The notes under the pieces were generated by a model. It saw only the letters and a list, made by a program, of their open reading frames with translations, was not told the origin of the DNA and did no database searches. Shown in pieces: positions 35,629-44,196 of a stretch of 64,000 nucleotides of DNA. Positions within the stretch are counted from its first letter, which is position 1. Every line of letters begins with the position of its first letter. The translations under genes were made by a program, and so were the position numbers. Source of the DNA: Muricomes intestini (GTDB lineage: Bacteria > Bacillota > Clostridia > Lachnospirales > Lachnospiraceae); contig NZ_SLZZ01000009.1 of the NCBI RefSeq assembly GCF_004346165.1, positions 1 to 64,000 of the forward strand. The letters are read 5' to 3'.

Positions 35629-36948
35629 TTATTTTTTCTTTTTGTTAGCAATTGCAATCTTGCGCATAGAACCGATAGACTGCTTCAGTGGTAATTTTGC
35701 CGGACAGACATAGCTGCAGCAGCCACACTCCACACATTCCATTCCATACTGTGCGACAAAAGTCTCTTCATCATGTCTGTCGGCATACTTTGCCAGTCTG
35801 GATGGAACAAGCCGGCAGGGGCATATTTCTACACAGCGGCCACAGTTAATACACTGCGTTGATTTTCTTTTTGACACCTCATCCTCGGAAAATGCCAGAA
35901 TAGAAGAAGACGTTTTTGTCACAGGAGTGTTAAGTGTCACCATTGCAAACCCCATCATAGGGCCGCCTGATACCACCTTCTTAGGTCCCGTTTTAAATCC
36001 GCCTGCCGCATCCACCAGTTCTTGATGATTTGTTCCTAAAAGCACTTTAAAATTACCCGGGCTCTGTATATCATCTCCACTGACGGTAACAACACGTTCC
36101 GTCAAAGGCCTGCCTTCCATTACCGCATAATGAATTCCAATCAGCGTCTCCACATTATCTACAACACATCCTGCATCCGCCGGAAGCATGGCGGAATGAA
36201 TCGCACGTTTTGTGAGAGCATAAATCAATTGGCGTTCTGCTCCCTGGGGGTACTTCGTCTGAAGCACCTTCACTTCCATACGGGGCTCGTCCTTAACGGC
36301 CTCCTGCAATTTTTCGATACACTCTTTTTTATTATCCTCTATCCCAAAAATTCCCTTTGCATTATCAAACAGCGAGAGAACTACTCTCATTCCACTTACA
36401 AGCTCCTCTGTATTCTCGAGCATTCTGCGGTAATCTGCTGTAATATAAGGTTCACATTCTGCACAGTTCGCTATCACATAATCTATTTTCTCAGGTTCCT
36501 TTGGGGAAAGCTTTACTCTTGTGGGAAAACCTGCACCGCCCATGCCAACAATCCCTGCTTCTGAAATCATGTTCAGAATTTCTTCTTTTGTAAGTTCCTC
36601 CAATGATTTTACAGGAGCATATTCAGTTTCCTCATACTGTCCATCATTCTCAACTACAATACAATCCACCTTATTTCCCGTAGGGCCTAAGTGAACTTCC
36701 AATCCTTTGACATTCCCTGACACAGAAGAATATACCGGTGCCGATACAAAACCTCCCGCTTCTGCAATCTTCTGCCCCCTTAAAACATGATCTCCCTTTT
36801 TGACAATGGGGTTTGCCGGTGCCCCTATATGCTGTGAAAGTGGATACAGTAAATCACCTCTTGGCAGTAATTCAGTAATTGCCTGGTTTTTGGATAAATC
36901 TTTTCCGTCTTTTGGATGGATTCCACCTTTAAAAGTTAAAAATCCCAT
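35629..36948 (-). CDS. rnfC: Rnf complex subunit RnfC
   Basis: A 439-residue NADH-side subunit. An N-terminal barrel-sandwich region (KGGIHPKDGK start) is followed by an NADH/FMN-binding region with GMGGAGFPTRVKL, and two ferredoxin-type clusters near the C-terminus (CINCGRCVEICPC and CVECGCCSYVCP). It passes electrons to or from NAD at the cytoplasmic side. It is the first gene of the operon rnfCDGEAB, preceded by a 240-nt region that holds palindromes. Confidence 0.96.
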   Translation of the reverse strand: MGFLTFKGGIHPKDGKDLSKNQAITELLPRGDLLYPLSQHIGAPANPIVKKGDHVLRGQKIAEAGGFVSAPVYSSVSGNVKGLEVHLGPTGNKVDCIVVENDGQYEETEYAPVKSLEELTKEEILNMISEAGIVGMGGAGFPTRVKLSPKEPEKIDYVIANCAECEPYITADYRRMLENTEELVSGMRVVLSLFDNAKGIFGIEDNKKECIEKLQEAVKDEPRMEVKVLQTKYPQGAERQLIYALTKRAIHSAMLPADAGCVVDNVETLIGIHYAVMEGRPLTERVVTVSGDDIQSPGNFKVLLGTNHQELVDAAGGFKTGPKKVVSGGPMMGFAMVTLNTPVTKTSSSILAFSEDEVSKRKSTQCINCGRCVEICPCRLVPSRLAKYADRHDEETFVAQYGMECVECGCCSYVCPAKLPLKQSIGSMRKIAIANKKKK

Positions 36949-37188
36949 TCTCTGCTACCTTCCTTCCTTACTTTTCCCATTATAATTATTGTACAATGAA
37001 TTCTCTGTAAATACCAGTAAAATCGGGCATTTTATTGTACATAAAAAAATACATACTGCTATTTTTTTAACAATTAATGCTGCTAAATTGCGTACATGGA
37101 GATTAGTCCACATGAAATTCATGTGTGACACAAATTTCACATTTAGACATAAAAAAAGAGACCTTCCAGCCTCTGTTTTTTATGAATT
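36949..37188 (-). promoter_or_regulatory. Regulatory region of the rnf operon
   Basis: Between the rnfC start and the S1 stop. On the minus strand there are two -10-like hexamers, TACAAT (36993-36988) and TATAAT (36984-36979), but neither has a good -35, so an activator may be needed. Upstream are a near-perfect 17-bp palindrome, CACATGAAATTCATGTG, at 37109-37125, and a TGTGA/TCACA pair spaced by 8 bp at 37124-37141. Confidence 0.5.
37151..37180 (-). terminator. Rho-independent terminator of the S1 gene
   Basis: On the minus strand AGAGGCT pairs with GGTCTCT (two wobble pairs) around a GGAA loop, followed by seven T, just after the S1 stop. Confidence 0.7.
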
Positions 37189-38271
37189 TTATTCTTCTGT
37201 GTAAGCAGCATTCTGGTTTTCTGACTCCAAAGCTTTCATACTCAGACTGATTTTCTTATCTGCTTCATTCAAATCTACGATTTTGGCTGTAATCTCCTGG
37301 CCGACAGAAAGTACATCTGATGGTTTATCGACATGTGCCCTTGAAATCTGAGATACATGAAGAAGCGCATCCACTCCTGGTGCAAGTTCAACAAATGCCC
37401 CAAAGTCTGTCATACGCGCAACCTTGCCTGTGATGATGGTTCCGGCTGCAAAATCTTCTGAGGCGTGTGCCCATGGATTTGTCTCCGGGAACTTCAGGCT
37501 GAGTGCAACCTTTGTATCATTGATATCCTTTACAAGCACTGTTAAAGTATCACCTACCTGGAATACCTTCTTCGGATTCTCTACTCTTCCCCAGGACATC
37601 TCAGAAATATGCAGCAATCCATCTACCCCGCCAAGGTCTATAAAAGCACCAAAGTCCGTTACATTCTTAACAGTCCCCTCAATTCTATCGCCGACTTTCA
37701 GTCTCGCGAACAGCTCTTTCTGCTTCTCGGCTCTCTCTGCAACGAGCAGCTGCCTTCTGTCACCGATCACACGGTTCCTCCTGGGATTGAATTCACTGAT
37801 TACAAACTCAATCTCCTGACCTTCATATTTACTCAAATCTTTCTCATAGGAATCAGATACGAGACTTGCAGGAATAAATACGCGTGCCTCGTCCACTGTT
37901 GCACACAGACCGCCGCCAAGAATCTGAGTAACCGTAGCCTTCAATACTTCTTTATTCTCAAAGGCTTCTCTCAGTCTCTCATTGCCCTTCTCTGCAGCAA
38001 GTCTCTTGTAAGTTAATAATACCTGACCTTCGCCGTCATTTACTTTTAAGACCTTAACTGTCATCGAATCTCCAACCGAAACAACAGTTGTCAAATCAAT
38101 TGACTGGTCATTAGAATATTCGTTCTTTGTAATAATACCATCTGCTTTATATCCGATATTCAGGATAATCTCATCCGGTTTTACATCAATGACTGTACCC
38201 TCAACTACCTCTCCGTTATGAATTGTTTTAAATGACTCGTCTAACATCTGTTCAAAAGATAATTCTGACAT
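37189..38271 (-). CDS. S1 RNA-binding domain protein (ribosomal protein S1-like)
   Basis: A 360-residue protein made of four S1 OB-fold repeats, beginning near residues 17, 107, 193 and 278. The third and fourth are the best conserved (TDFGAFIDLGGVDGLLHISEMS and its equivalent). It binds mRNA and probably assists translation initiation. The start at 38271 has AGGAGG 9 nt upstream. It overlaps the end of ispH by 20 nt; in some Clostridia the two are fused into one polypeptide, but here they are separate frames. Confidence 0.9.
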   Translation of the reverse strand: MSELSFEQMLDESFKTIHNGEVVEGTVIDVKPDEIILNIGYKADGIITKNEYSNDQSIDLTTVVSVGDSMTVKVLKVNDGEGQVLLTYKRLAAEKGNERLREAFENKEVLKATVTQILGGGLCATVDEARVFIPASLVSDSYEKDLSKYEGQEIEFVISEFNPRRNRVIGDRRQLLVAERAEKQKELFARLKVGDRIEGTVKNVTDFGAFIDLGGVDGLLHISEMSWGRVENPKKVFQVGDTLTVLVKDINDTKVALSLKFPETNPWAHASEDFAAGTIITGKVARMTDFGAFVELAPGVDALLHVSQISRAHVDKPSDVLSVGQEITAKIVDLNEADKKISLSMKALESENQNAAYTEE

Positions 38272-39112
38272 TATTTTGAACCTCCTCAATTATATTGTTG
38301 GGCGTGGATGCCCCCGCTGTAATACCTACTGTTTCCACTGACCCTAATTGATTCAAATCCAAATCGTCAAGTGTCTGTATATAGTACGTATCTTTACATG
38401 CTTTCTGGCATATTTCAAATAACTTCTGGGTGTTGGAACTATGTTTGTCGCCAATCACTATCATAGCATCCACCTCTTCTGCGATACTCTGAGCCTCAGC
38501 CTGACGCTCCTTTGTTGCACTGCAGATAGTATTTAAAACACTTACATCATAACCCTTTTTTAAAATAATTTCAACTATATCTTGAAATTTATTGTAATTA
38601 AATGTCGTCTGAGCAACAATACAGACTTTCTTTCCAGGCCCGGGTATAAAATTTTCTGCCTCCTGCGCATTTTGAATCACTGTTGCATATTCTCCGGCCC
38701 AGCCTCTGATGCCCTCCACCTCCGGATGCTCCGGATTGCCTATGATTACGATATGTCTGCCCTTTTGGCTTTCCTCTTTCACAATACTATGTATCTTTTT
38801 AACGAAGGGGCAAGTGGCATCCACTACTGTCAATCCTCTTTTATTCAGTTTTTCGCAGATGGCCTCGGACACTCCGTGGGAACGGATAATAACGATTCCC
38901 TCAGTCAACTCTTCCAGTTCCTCCGGATTTTTCAATACACTGACGCCCCTTTTCTCCATATCTTTGATTACTTCTTCATTATGGATAATCGGACCATATG
39001 TGTAAATTGGAGTATGGCCGTCCTTCTCTTTTTCAAGCTGCTTATAAACTGCATCTACGGCGCGTTTTACACCGAAACAAAAGCCTGCTGTTTTTGCCAG
39101 TTTTATTTCCAT
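38252..39112 (-). CDS. ispH: 4-hydroxy-3-methylbut-2-enyl diphosphate reductase
   Basis: A 286-residue [4Fe-4S] enzyme for the last step of the MEP isoprenoid pathway, making IPP and DMAPP from HMBPP. Three conserved cysteines are visible: GFCFGV near residue 12, DATCPFVKK near 96, and NTICSATKERQ near 193. The family's SHG and TAGASTPN motifs are also present. Length is normal. It sits between cmk and the S1 gene, a common Firmicute arrangement; a 70-bp repeat separates it from cmk. Confidence 0.96.
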   Translation of the reverse strand: MEIKLAKTAGFCFGVKRAVDAVYKQLEKEKDGHTPIYTYGPIIHNEEVIKDMEKRGVSVLKNPEELEELTEGIVIIRSHGVSEAICEKLNKRGLTVVDATCPFVKKIHSIVKEESQKGRHIVIIGNPEHPEVEGIRGWAGEYATVIQNAQEAENFIPGPGKKVCIVAQTTFNYNKFQDIVEIILKKGYDVSVLNTICSATKERQAEAQSIAEEVDAMIVIGDKHSSNTQKLFEICQKACKDTYYIQTLDDLDLNQLGSVETVGITAGASTPNNIIEEVQNNVRIIF

Positions 39113-39153
39113 ATCTCTTTGCCCCTTTTATAAATATACACTATCTATTGATG

Positions 39154-39223
39154 TTATTCCCGCGGGCAACGAGCCAAGCGGAAATGCTTGCATTTCCATT
39201 TGGCGGCTGCCGCGAGGGTCAAA
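39154..39223 (+). repeat. Dispersed 70-bp hairpin repeat, copy 1
   Basis: Matches 54970-55039 in inverted orientation, with a single mismatch in 70 bases by eye. It folds on itself as a long hairpin: an outer stem CGCGG/CCGCG, an inner stem GCCAAG/TTGGC, and the perfect GGAAATGC/GCATTTCC tip. It lies between cmk and ispH. Confidence 0.85.
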
Positions 39224-39285
39224 TACCCCGCAGCTTGCTGCGCTGCAAGTTTGATGCCCCGTCAGCTTGCTGCGGGGTATTTGAC
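39218..39285. repeat. Inverted repeat that forms the 3' end of cmk
   Basis: GTCAAATACCCCGCAGC (39218-39234) is exactly complementary to 39269-39285, a 17-bp stem with a 34-nt loop that contains the direct repeat CAGCTTGCTGCG. It adjoins repeat copy 1 and encodes the last 22 residues of cmk. Confidence 0.85.
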
Positions 39286-39938
39286 TTGCAATATTTTAGA
39301 ATTTCAGACACAACTTCTTCTATTGTCATATGGGAACTGTCAATTAAAACTGCATCTTCAGCCTTCCTTAGAGGGGCCGTTTCCCGGTTCATATCCCTGG
39401 CATCACGCTCTTCAATATCTTTCTCAATTTTATCATAATCGCATGGCAGTCCTTTTCTTACCAGCTCTTCATACCGTCTTTTTGCTCTCGTTGCCGTATC
39501 GGCTGTCAGATATATTTTTACATCCGCGTGAGGGAGAATATTGGTTCCAATATCGCGGCCATCCATGACCACATCTTCGTTTTCTGCAAGATTTTGCTGG
39601 AGCTTTAAAAGCTTTTTTCTCACTTCTGGAATAGCGGAACTGAAAGATGCCATATTCCCAACTATTTCCTCCCGAAGCCGTGATGTTACATTCTCACTGC
39701 CTGCATAGACCTGCTGGACTCCATTCTCATAACGTATGCTTACTTGTGCCTTTTCAGATGCTGCAATGATTTTCTCCTTTTCGCCGGGACTAATGCCTGC
39801 ATCAAGAAAGCAGACTGCCATCGCCCGGTATAGGGCCCCCGTGTCAACATAAATGTATCCCTTTTCTTTTGCCACCAATTTGGCTATTGTACTTTTTCCC
39901 GCACCCGCAGGACCATCAATTGCAACATTATATCCCAT
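39219..39938 (-). CDS. cmk: Cytidylate kinase, with a repeat-encoded C-terminal tail
   Basis: A 239-residue nucleoside monophosphate kinase that phosphorylates CMP and dCMP. The P-loop DGPAGAGKST lies at residues 8-17, the DGRDIGT motif near 120, and the lid segment near 145-175. The protein ends its normal fold near residue 217 (EILKYC). The last 22 residues, from KSNTPQQADG to the stop, are encoded inside a palindromic repeat whose right end supplies the TGA. The tail is probably an acquired, non-functional extension. Confidence 0.94.
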   Translation of the reverse strand: MGYNVAIDGPAGAGKSTIAKLVAKEKGYIYVDTGALYRAMAVCFLDAGISPGEKEKIIAASEKAQVSIRYENGVQQVYAGSENVTSRLREEIVGNMASFSSAIPEVRKKLLKLQQNLAENEDVVMDGRDIGTNILPHADVKIYLTADTATRAKRRYEELVRKGLPCDYDKIEKDIEERDARDMNRETAPLRKAEDAVLIDSSHMTIEEVVSEILKYCKSNTPQQADGASNLQRSKLRGI

Positions 39939-39965
39939 AACCCTTCTTTATATTTCCTTTCTCTT

Positions 39966-41198
39966 CTATATTGTTAGCGCATTACCTGCCAGATATGCCG
40001 TGGACCAGGCAATCTGTAGATTAAATCCGCCTGTCAGTGCATCCAGATCCAGTACCTCTCCGATGAAATATAGTCCTCTTACAAGTTTTGATTCCATTGT
40101 TCCCGGGTCGATCTGCTTTACATTCACACCGCCCTTCGTAATGATAGCCTCCTTATAATCCCGCAGTCCGGACAGTGTCATTTCCAGATTCTTTATCAGG
40201 TGCACAAACGCAAGTCTTTCCTCCCTGCTTATTTCATTGACTTTTTTATCAGGATTTATTCCACATAATTTAAGCATAATAGGTTTTAATTTTGCAGGGA
40301 ACAGGCCAGCAACCGCATTCTTAAACTGCTTGTTCATTTCTTCTTTAAACCCCCTTAAAATCCGCTGGTCCAACTGTTCTAAAGATAATGCCGGCTTCAG
40401 ATCAATGACAAGCTTTAGAGTTTTTTTACTTAATACCGGCCCCACCAGACTGCTGGCACTTAAAGCAACCGGGCCGCTCACTCCATAATGGGTAAAAAGC
40501 ATCTCTCCAAATTCTTCATAAATCTTTTCCTTTTCGTCGTAAATCGACACGTTCACATTCCGAAGAGAAAGACCCTGAAGCTCTCTGACATAAGGTTCTT
40601 TTACTTCCATAGGAACAAGGGAAGGGAAAAGTTCTGTCACAGAATGTCCTGTCTGCCTGGCAAAATGGTATCCATCCCCGGTACAACCTGTAGACGGGTA
40701 AGAAATTCCTCCGGCGGCGATAATACAGGCATCTGCTGATACTCTTTTTCCGTCCGGCAAAACGATACTATGAAACCTGCCTGCCTCAGTATATATAGCC
40801 TTTACTTCGCTGTGCAGATGAATATTCACATGGAGACGCTTTAATTCCTGCACCAAAGCCCCTATCACATCAGAAGAGTGATTGGAGAGGGGAAATACCC
40901 TCTCTCCTCTCTCAACCTTTGTTTTAATGCCAAGCTCTTCAAAAAATTGAATCACCTGTTCGTTGGAAAAGCTGTAAAACCCGCTATATAAAAACTTGGG
41001 ATTACTGACAACCGAAGCAAAGAGAGTGTCCATATCTGCGGCATTGGTAATATTGCACCGGCCCTTTCCTGTAATGAAAAGTTTCTTTCCCAATTTTTCA
41101 TTCTTTTCATATATATGGACTTTATGCCCGTTCCTGGCTGCGAAAATCCCTGCCATCATCCCCGCTGCACCGCCGCCTATGATAAATACTCTACTCAT
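39966..41198 (-). CDS. NAD(P)/FAD-dependent oxidoreductase, BaiN/HI0933 family
   Basis: A 410-residue flavoprotein with the FAD-binding GGGAAGMMAG motif at about 8-17, ITGKGRCNITN near 42, and the family end motif GEVLDLDALTGGFNLQIAWSTA near 376. BaiN-type proteins were linked to bile acid A-ring reduction in one organism, but most members have no established substrate, so no specific role is claimed. Its start overlaps the rpiR-like gene's stop by 8 nt. Confidence 0.9.
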   Translation of the reverse strand: MSRVFIIGGGAAGMMAGIFAARNGHKVHIYEKNEKLGKKLFITGKGRCNITNAADMDTLFASVVSNPKFLYSGFYSFSNEQVIQFFEELGIKTKVERGERVFPLSNHSSDVIGALVQELKRLHVNIHLHSEVKAIYTEAGRFHSIVLPDGKRVSADACIIAAGGISYPSTGCTGDGYHFARQTGHSVTELFPSLVPMEVKEPYVRELQGLSLRNVNVSIYDEKEKIYEEFGEMLFTHYGVSGPVALSASSLVGPVLSKKTLKLVIDLKPALSLEQLDQRILRGFKEEMNKQFKNAVAGLFPAKLKPIMLKLCGINPDKKVNEISREERLAFVHLIKNLEMTLSGLRDYKEAIITKGGVNVKQIDPGTMESKLVRGLYFIGEVLDLDALTGGFNLQIAWSTAYLAGNALTI

Positions 41199-42144
41199 CT
41201 TCTTTTCCTTTCCTGTCTGTGGTTACAGGCAGGGGACTGTTCACGTGATTCAATTCATCTCCGCTGTATACCTGGTATTCGTCCCAGAGTTTTTCCAGAG
41301 TCTCCAGGGTGGAGACCACTTCGCCCTGTTTTTTCATGCAGAGAGCCACTATCAGGGCATTGATCACACTTAAAGGAGCAACCAAGGAATCCACAATAGA
41401 AGCCATATCACTTCTTGCAATCAGGTTACAGGAAGAGTATAGATTCATAGGGGAATGTACGCTGTCAGTCAGTGTAATTACCTTTGCTTTCCGGTTGCTG
41501 GCAAACTCCAAGGCTTTTAAGGTCCGCATGGAATATCTCGGAAAACTGATTCCGATAATCACATCCTTTTCATTAATGCGTATCAGCTGTTCAAAAATCT
41601 CACTGGAACTGTTGGTGTTCACTGCAGTCACATCCTCACAGACCAAATTCAGGTAGAATGTAAGGAATGAGGCTAAAGGAGCGCAGCTTCGTATACCAAT
41701 CACATAAATCTTCCTGGCGCCTAAAATTGTATCAATTGCAAGTTCAAATGCCTTCTGGTCAACTGTCGTAAGAGTCATCTTGATTTTTTCTATATCAGAT
41801 TGCAATACGTTGTTAAGAATCTCGGATTGGCTGATTCTCCCGTAAGTCACTTCCATTCTTTGGATAGAATTTAAGCGGTTGCGCACAAGCTCCTCCAGGG
41901 CCTGCTGAAATCCCGGGTATCCCTTGTATCCAAGCTGTGTAGCAAAGCGTACTACTGTGGATTCACTAACTCCCACAATTTCTCCCAGCTTTGCGGCTGT
42001 TAAAAATACTGCCTTATCATAATTCTCACAGACGTAATTTGCAAGACGTTTCTGCCCTTTGCTGAGATTGTTATATTTAGCTTCAATCCTAATCAGAAGT
42101 TCATTGGTTGTGCTTTCATTTGCATTTAAGTTATTTTCATTCAC
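41191..42144 (-). CDS. MurR/RpiR-family transcriptional regulator
   Basis: A 317-residue regulator with an N-terminal RpiR helix-turn-helix domain (about 15-90, with VGVSESTVVRFATQLGYKGY) and a C-terminal SIS sugar-phosphate-binding domain (about 125-265). Such proteins sense phosphosugars and usually control sugar or amino-sugar genes; no such gene is adjacent. It lies just after the aminopeptidase P gene on the same strand and overlaps the BaiN-like gene by 8 nt. Confidence 0.92.
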   Translation of the reverse strand: MNENNLNANESTTNELLIRIEAKYNNLSKGQKRLANYVCENYDKAVFLTAAKLGEIVGVSESTVVRFATQLGYKGYPGFQQALEELVRNRLNSIQRMEVTYGRISQSEILNNVLQSDIEKIKMTLTTVDQKAFELAIDTILGARKIYVIGIRSCAPLASFLTFYLNLVCEDVTAVNTNSSSEIFEQLIRINEKDVIIGISFPRYSMRTLKALEFASNRKAKVITLTDSVHSPMNLYSSCNLIARSDMASIVDSLVAPLSVINALIVALCMKKQGEVVSTLETLEKLWDEYQVYSGDELNHVNSPLPVTTDRKGKEDE

Positions 42145-42180
42145 AGTAGTACCTCTCTTATGCTGCTTTACACGCAGCCT

Positions 42181-43968
42181 TTATATTGCCCTTGTATACT
42201 CTTTGAGCCATTCCTGTTCATCTTTAGTCAAATGAGGGCCTATCAGTTCGTAAACCTTTTTGTGATAGTCATTGAGAAGAGTTCTTTCCTTTTCTGTCAT
42301 CAGTTCCGGAATAATGGCGTCCAGGTCCACAGGCACAAATGTAATAGGCTCAAAATACATAAACTGTCCGTATTCATTCTTTTCTCCTTTGCAGACCAAC
42401 AGTTCATTCTCAGTGCGTACGCCGTGGGAGCCTTCAATATAGATTCCAGGTTCGTCTGTAATAATCATATTAGCTTCAAAGGGATGAACCTCATTGGGGC
42501 GGAACTGCCAGCGGAAACCTGTAGGCGGCTCGTGAATATTTCCAAGGTATCCTACCCCATGCCCGGTTCCATGATTAAAGTTTAAGTTTTGTCTCCAGAA
42601 AGGTTCTCTTGCCACATAGTCCAGATTCATGCCGGAGCAGCCGTAGAGGAATCTTACATCTGCAAGATTGAGCATACTGATTGCGACGGATGTGAAATGC
42701 TCCTTTTCTATCTGGCTTATCTCTCCGAAAGCAACTGTTCTTGTGATGTCTGTGGAGCCTTCGTAATAATTTGCCCCTGTATCTGTCAGAAACATCCCGC
42801 CCTCTTTTAGCTCTACGTCCGTCTCAGGCGAGGAAGTGTAATGGACAATGGCGCCGTGTTCTTTATATGCACAGATTGGCTCAAAACTCGGCCACAGGAA
42901 ATTTCCCTGTTCTGCACGCAGCTCTTCCAGTTTGTCGGAGGCACTTAGCTCTGTTATTTTCATTTTTCCTACGTTATGTTTCAGCCAGTACATGAACTTC
43001 GTGTGTGCAATTCCGTCCTTGATATGAGCTTTTTTGATGTTTGCAGTCTCAACGTCGTTCTTGACTGCTTTCATGATAATTGTAGGATTTTCCTGTTTCA
43101 CCGTTCTTACAACATCAGGAATATTATTGTAAAGTGCATAATTTAGACGTCTGGGATCAATCAGCATCACATCCCCTGCGCCAAATGCTTTTACAGCTTC
43201 ATAAATATCATTATATGGATGTATGCAGACATGATTCTTTTTAAATTCTGCCTTGATTGCATCACTAAATTTCCTTTCATCTGCATAGAGCTCCACAGAA
43301 TCCATTTTTACAATGGCATAGGAAAGAAGCAGCGGGAAATATTCTACATCATCTCCGCGCACATTTAAGAGCCAACCGATATCATCCAGGCTTGTGATAA
43401 CATGTAAATTTGCACCGGCCTTTTTCATCTCGTTTCTCACACGTTCAAGCTTGGAGGCAGTTGTCTCCCCAGCATATTTCAGTTCCAGCAAAAAGGCAGG
43501 TTTTTCCGACAAAGGAGGCCGGTCTGACCATATTGAATCCACTAAATCACAGTCATAGATAATGTCTCCGCCTTTAGCTTTGGCAATAGCGGCGTAAGAC
43601 TGTCCTTCATCTACTCCTACTGTACGGCCGTCAAATCCAATCATACCGCCCTCAGGAAGTGTTTCTTTTAAGTACTCCTCGACAGTGGGAACTCCGGGTT
43701 CTCCCATTTTGCGGAGTGTGACACCTGTGCCTTCCATCTCCAGGGCAGCCTGTATAAAATACCTTCCGTCTGTCCACATACCCGCCTCATTTTTTGTAAA
43801 TACTGCAGTGCCCGCTGACCCTGTAAAGCCCGTCATAAAAGCTCTCACCTTGAAATGTTCCCCCACATATTCACTCTGGTGATAATCAGCTGTAGGAATA
43901 ACATAAGCATCTATTCCCTTCTCTTCCATCAACAGGCGGAGCCTGTCAACTCTTTCTGAAACCTTCAT
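42181..43968 (-). CDS. Xaa-Pro aminopeptidase (M24B family)
   Basis: A 595-residue cytoplasmic metallopeptidase with two creatinase-like N-terminal domains and a pita-bread catalytic domain. Metal ligands are visible in DTGANYYEGSTDITRT, HGTGHGVG, and DEPGIYIEGSHGVRTENELLV segments. It releases N-terminal residues before proline. The ATG at 43968 follows AGGAGG at 7 nt; the upstream open frame to 44055 has no family match. It diverges from the POT peptide transporter, so the two may serve peptide use. Confidence 0.94.
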   Translation of the reverse strand: MKVSERVDRLRLLMEEKGIDAYVIPTADYHQSEYVGEHFKVRAFMTGFTGSAGTAVFTKNEAGMWTDGRYFIQAALEMEGTGVTLRKMGEPGVPTVEEYLKETLPEGGMIGFDGRTVGVDEGQSYAAIAKAKGGDIIYDCDLVDSIWSDRPPLSEKPAFLLELKYAGETTASKLERVRNEMKKAGANLHVITSLDDIGWLLNVRGDDVEYFPLLLSYAIVKMDSVELYADERKFSDAIKAEFKKNHVCIHPYNDIYEAVKAFGAGDVMLIDPRRLNYALYNNIPDVVRTVKQENPTIIMKAVKNDVETANIKKAHIKDGIAHTKFMYWLKHNVGKMKITELSASDKLEELRAEQGNFLWPSFEPICAYKEHGAIVHYTSSPETDVELKEGGMFLTDTGANYYEGSTDITRTVAFGEISQIEKEHFTSVAISMLNLADVRFLYGCSGMNLDYVAREPFWRQNLNFNHGTGHGVGYLGNIHEPPTGFRWQFRPNEVHPFEANMIITDEPGIYIEGSHGVRTENELLVCKGEKNEYGQFMYFEPITFVPVDLDAIIPELMTEKERTLLNDYHKKVYELIGPHLTKDEQEWLKEYTRAI

Positions 43969-44128
43969 GCAAAAACCTCCTTTGAAAACCATTAAAATAA
44001 AGACCAAATTTTCATCGCCTATAGTATATATTATCTCAAAGGAAATAGCAAACACGAATTGGAAAACCTGACATCTCCGCAGAATATAAAAATGAGAGAA
44101 ATTTTATTAAGAAAATATAAAATTCTAT

Positions 44129-44157
44129 TTGTTCTTTTGTACAATTTATGATACAAT
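44129..44157 (+). promoter_or_regulatory. Promoter of the POT transporter gene
   Basis: TTGTTC (44129-44134) and TACAAT (44152-44157) are 17 bp apart, about 40 nt before the start codon. Confidence 0.65.
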
Positions 44158-44196
44158 TTCCTAGGTAAAATAATTTTTGGTATGGAGGTTCTATTT

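Noticed and set aside
37124-37141. CRP/Rex binding site before rnfC
   Set aside because: TGTGA and TCACA are separated by 8 bp instead of 6, and the pattern does not match Rex well enough to name the regulator.
39154-39285. CRISPR-like or tandem repeat array near cmk
   Set aside because: The units are inverted repeats that form hairpins, not regularly spaced direct repeats with spacers.
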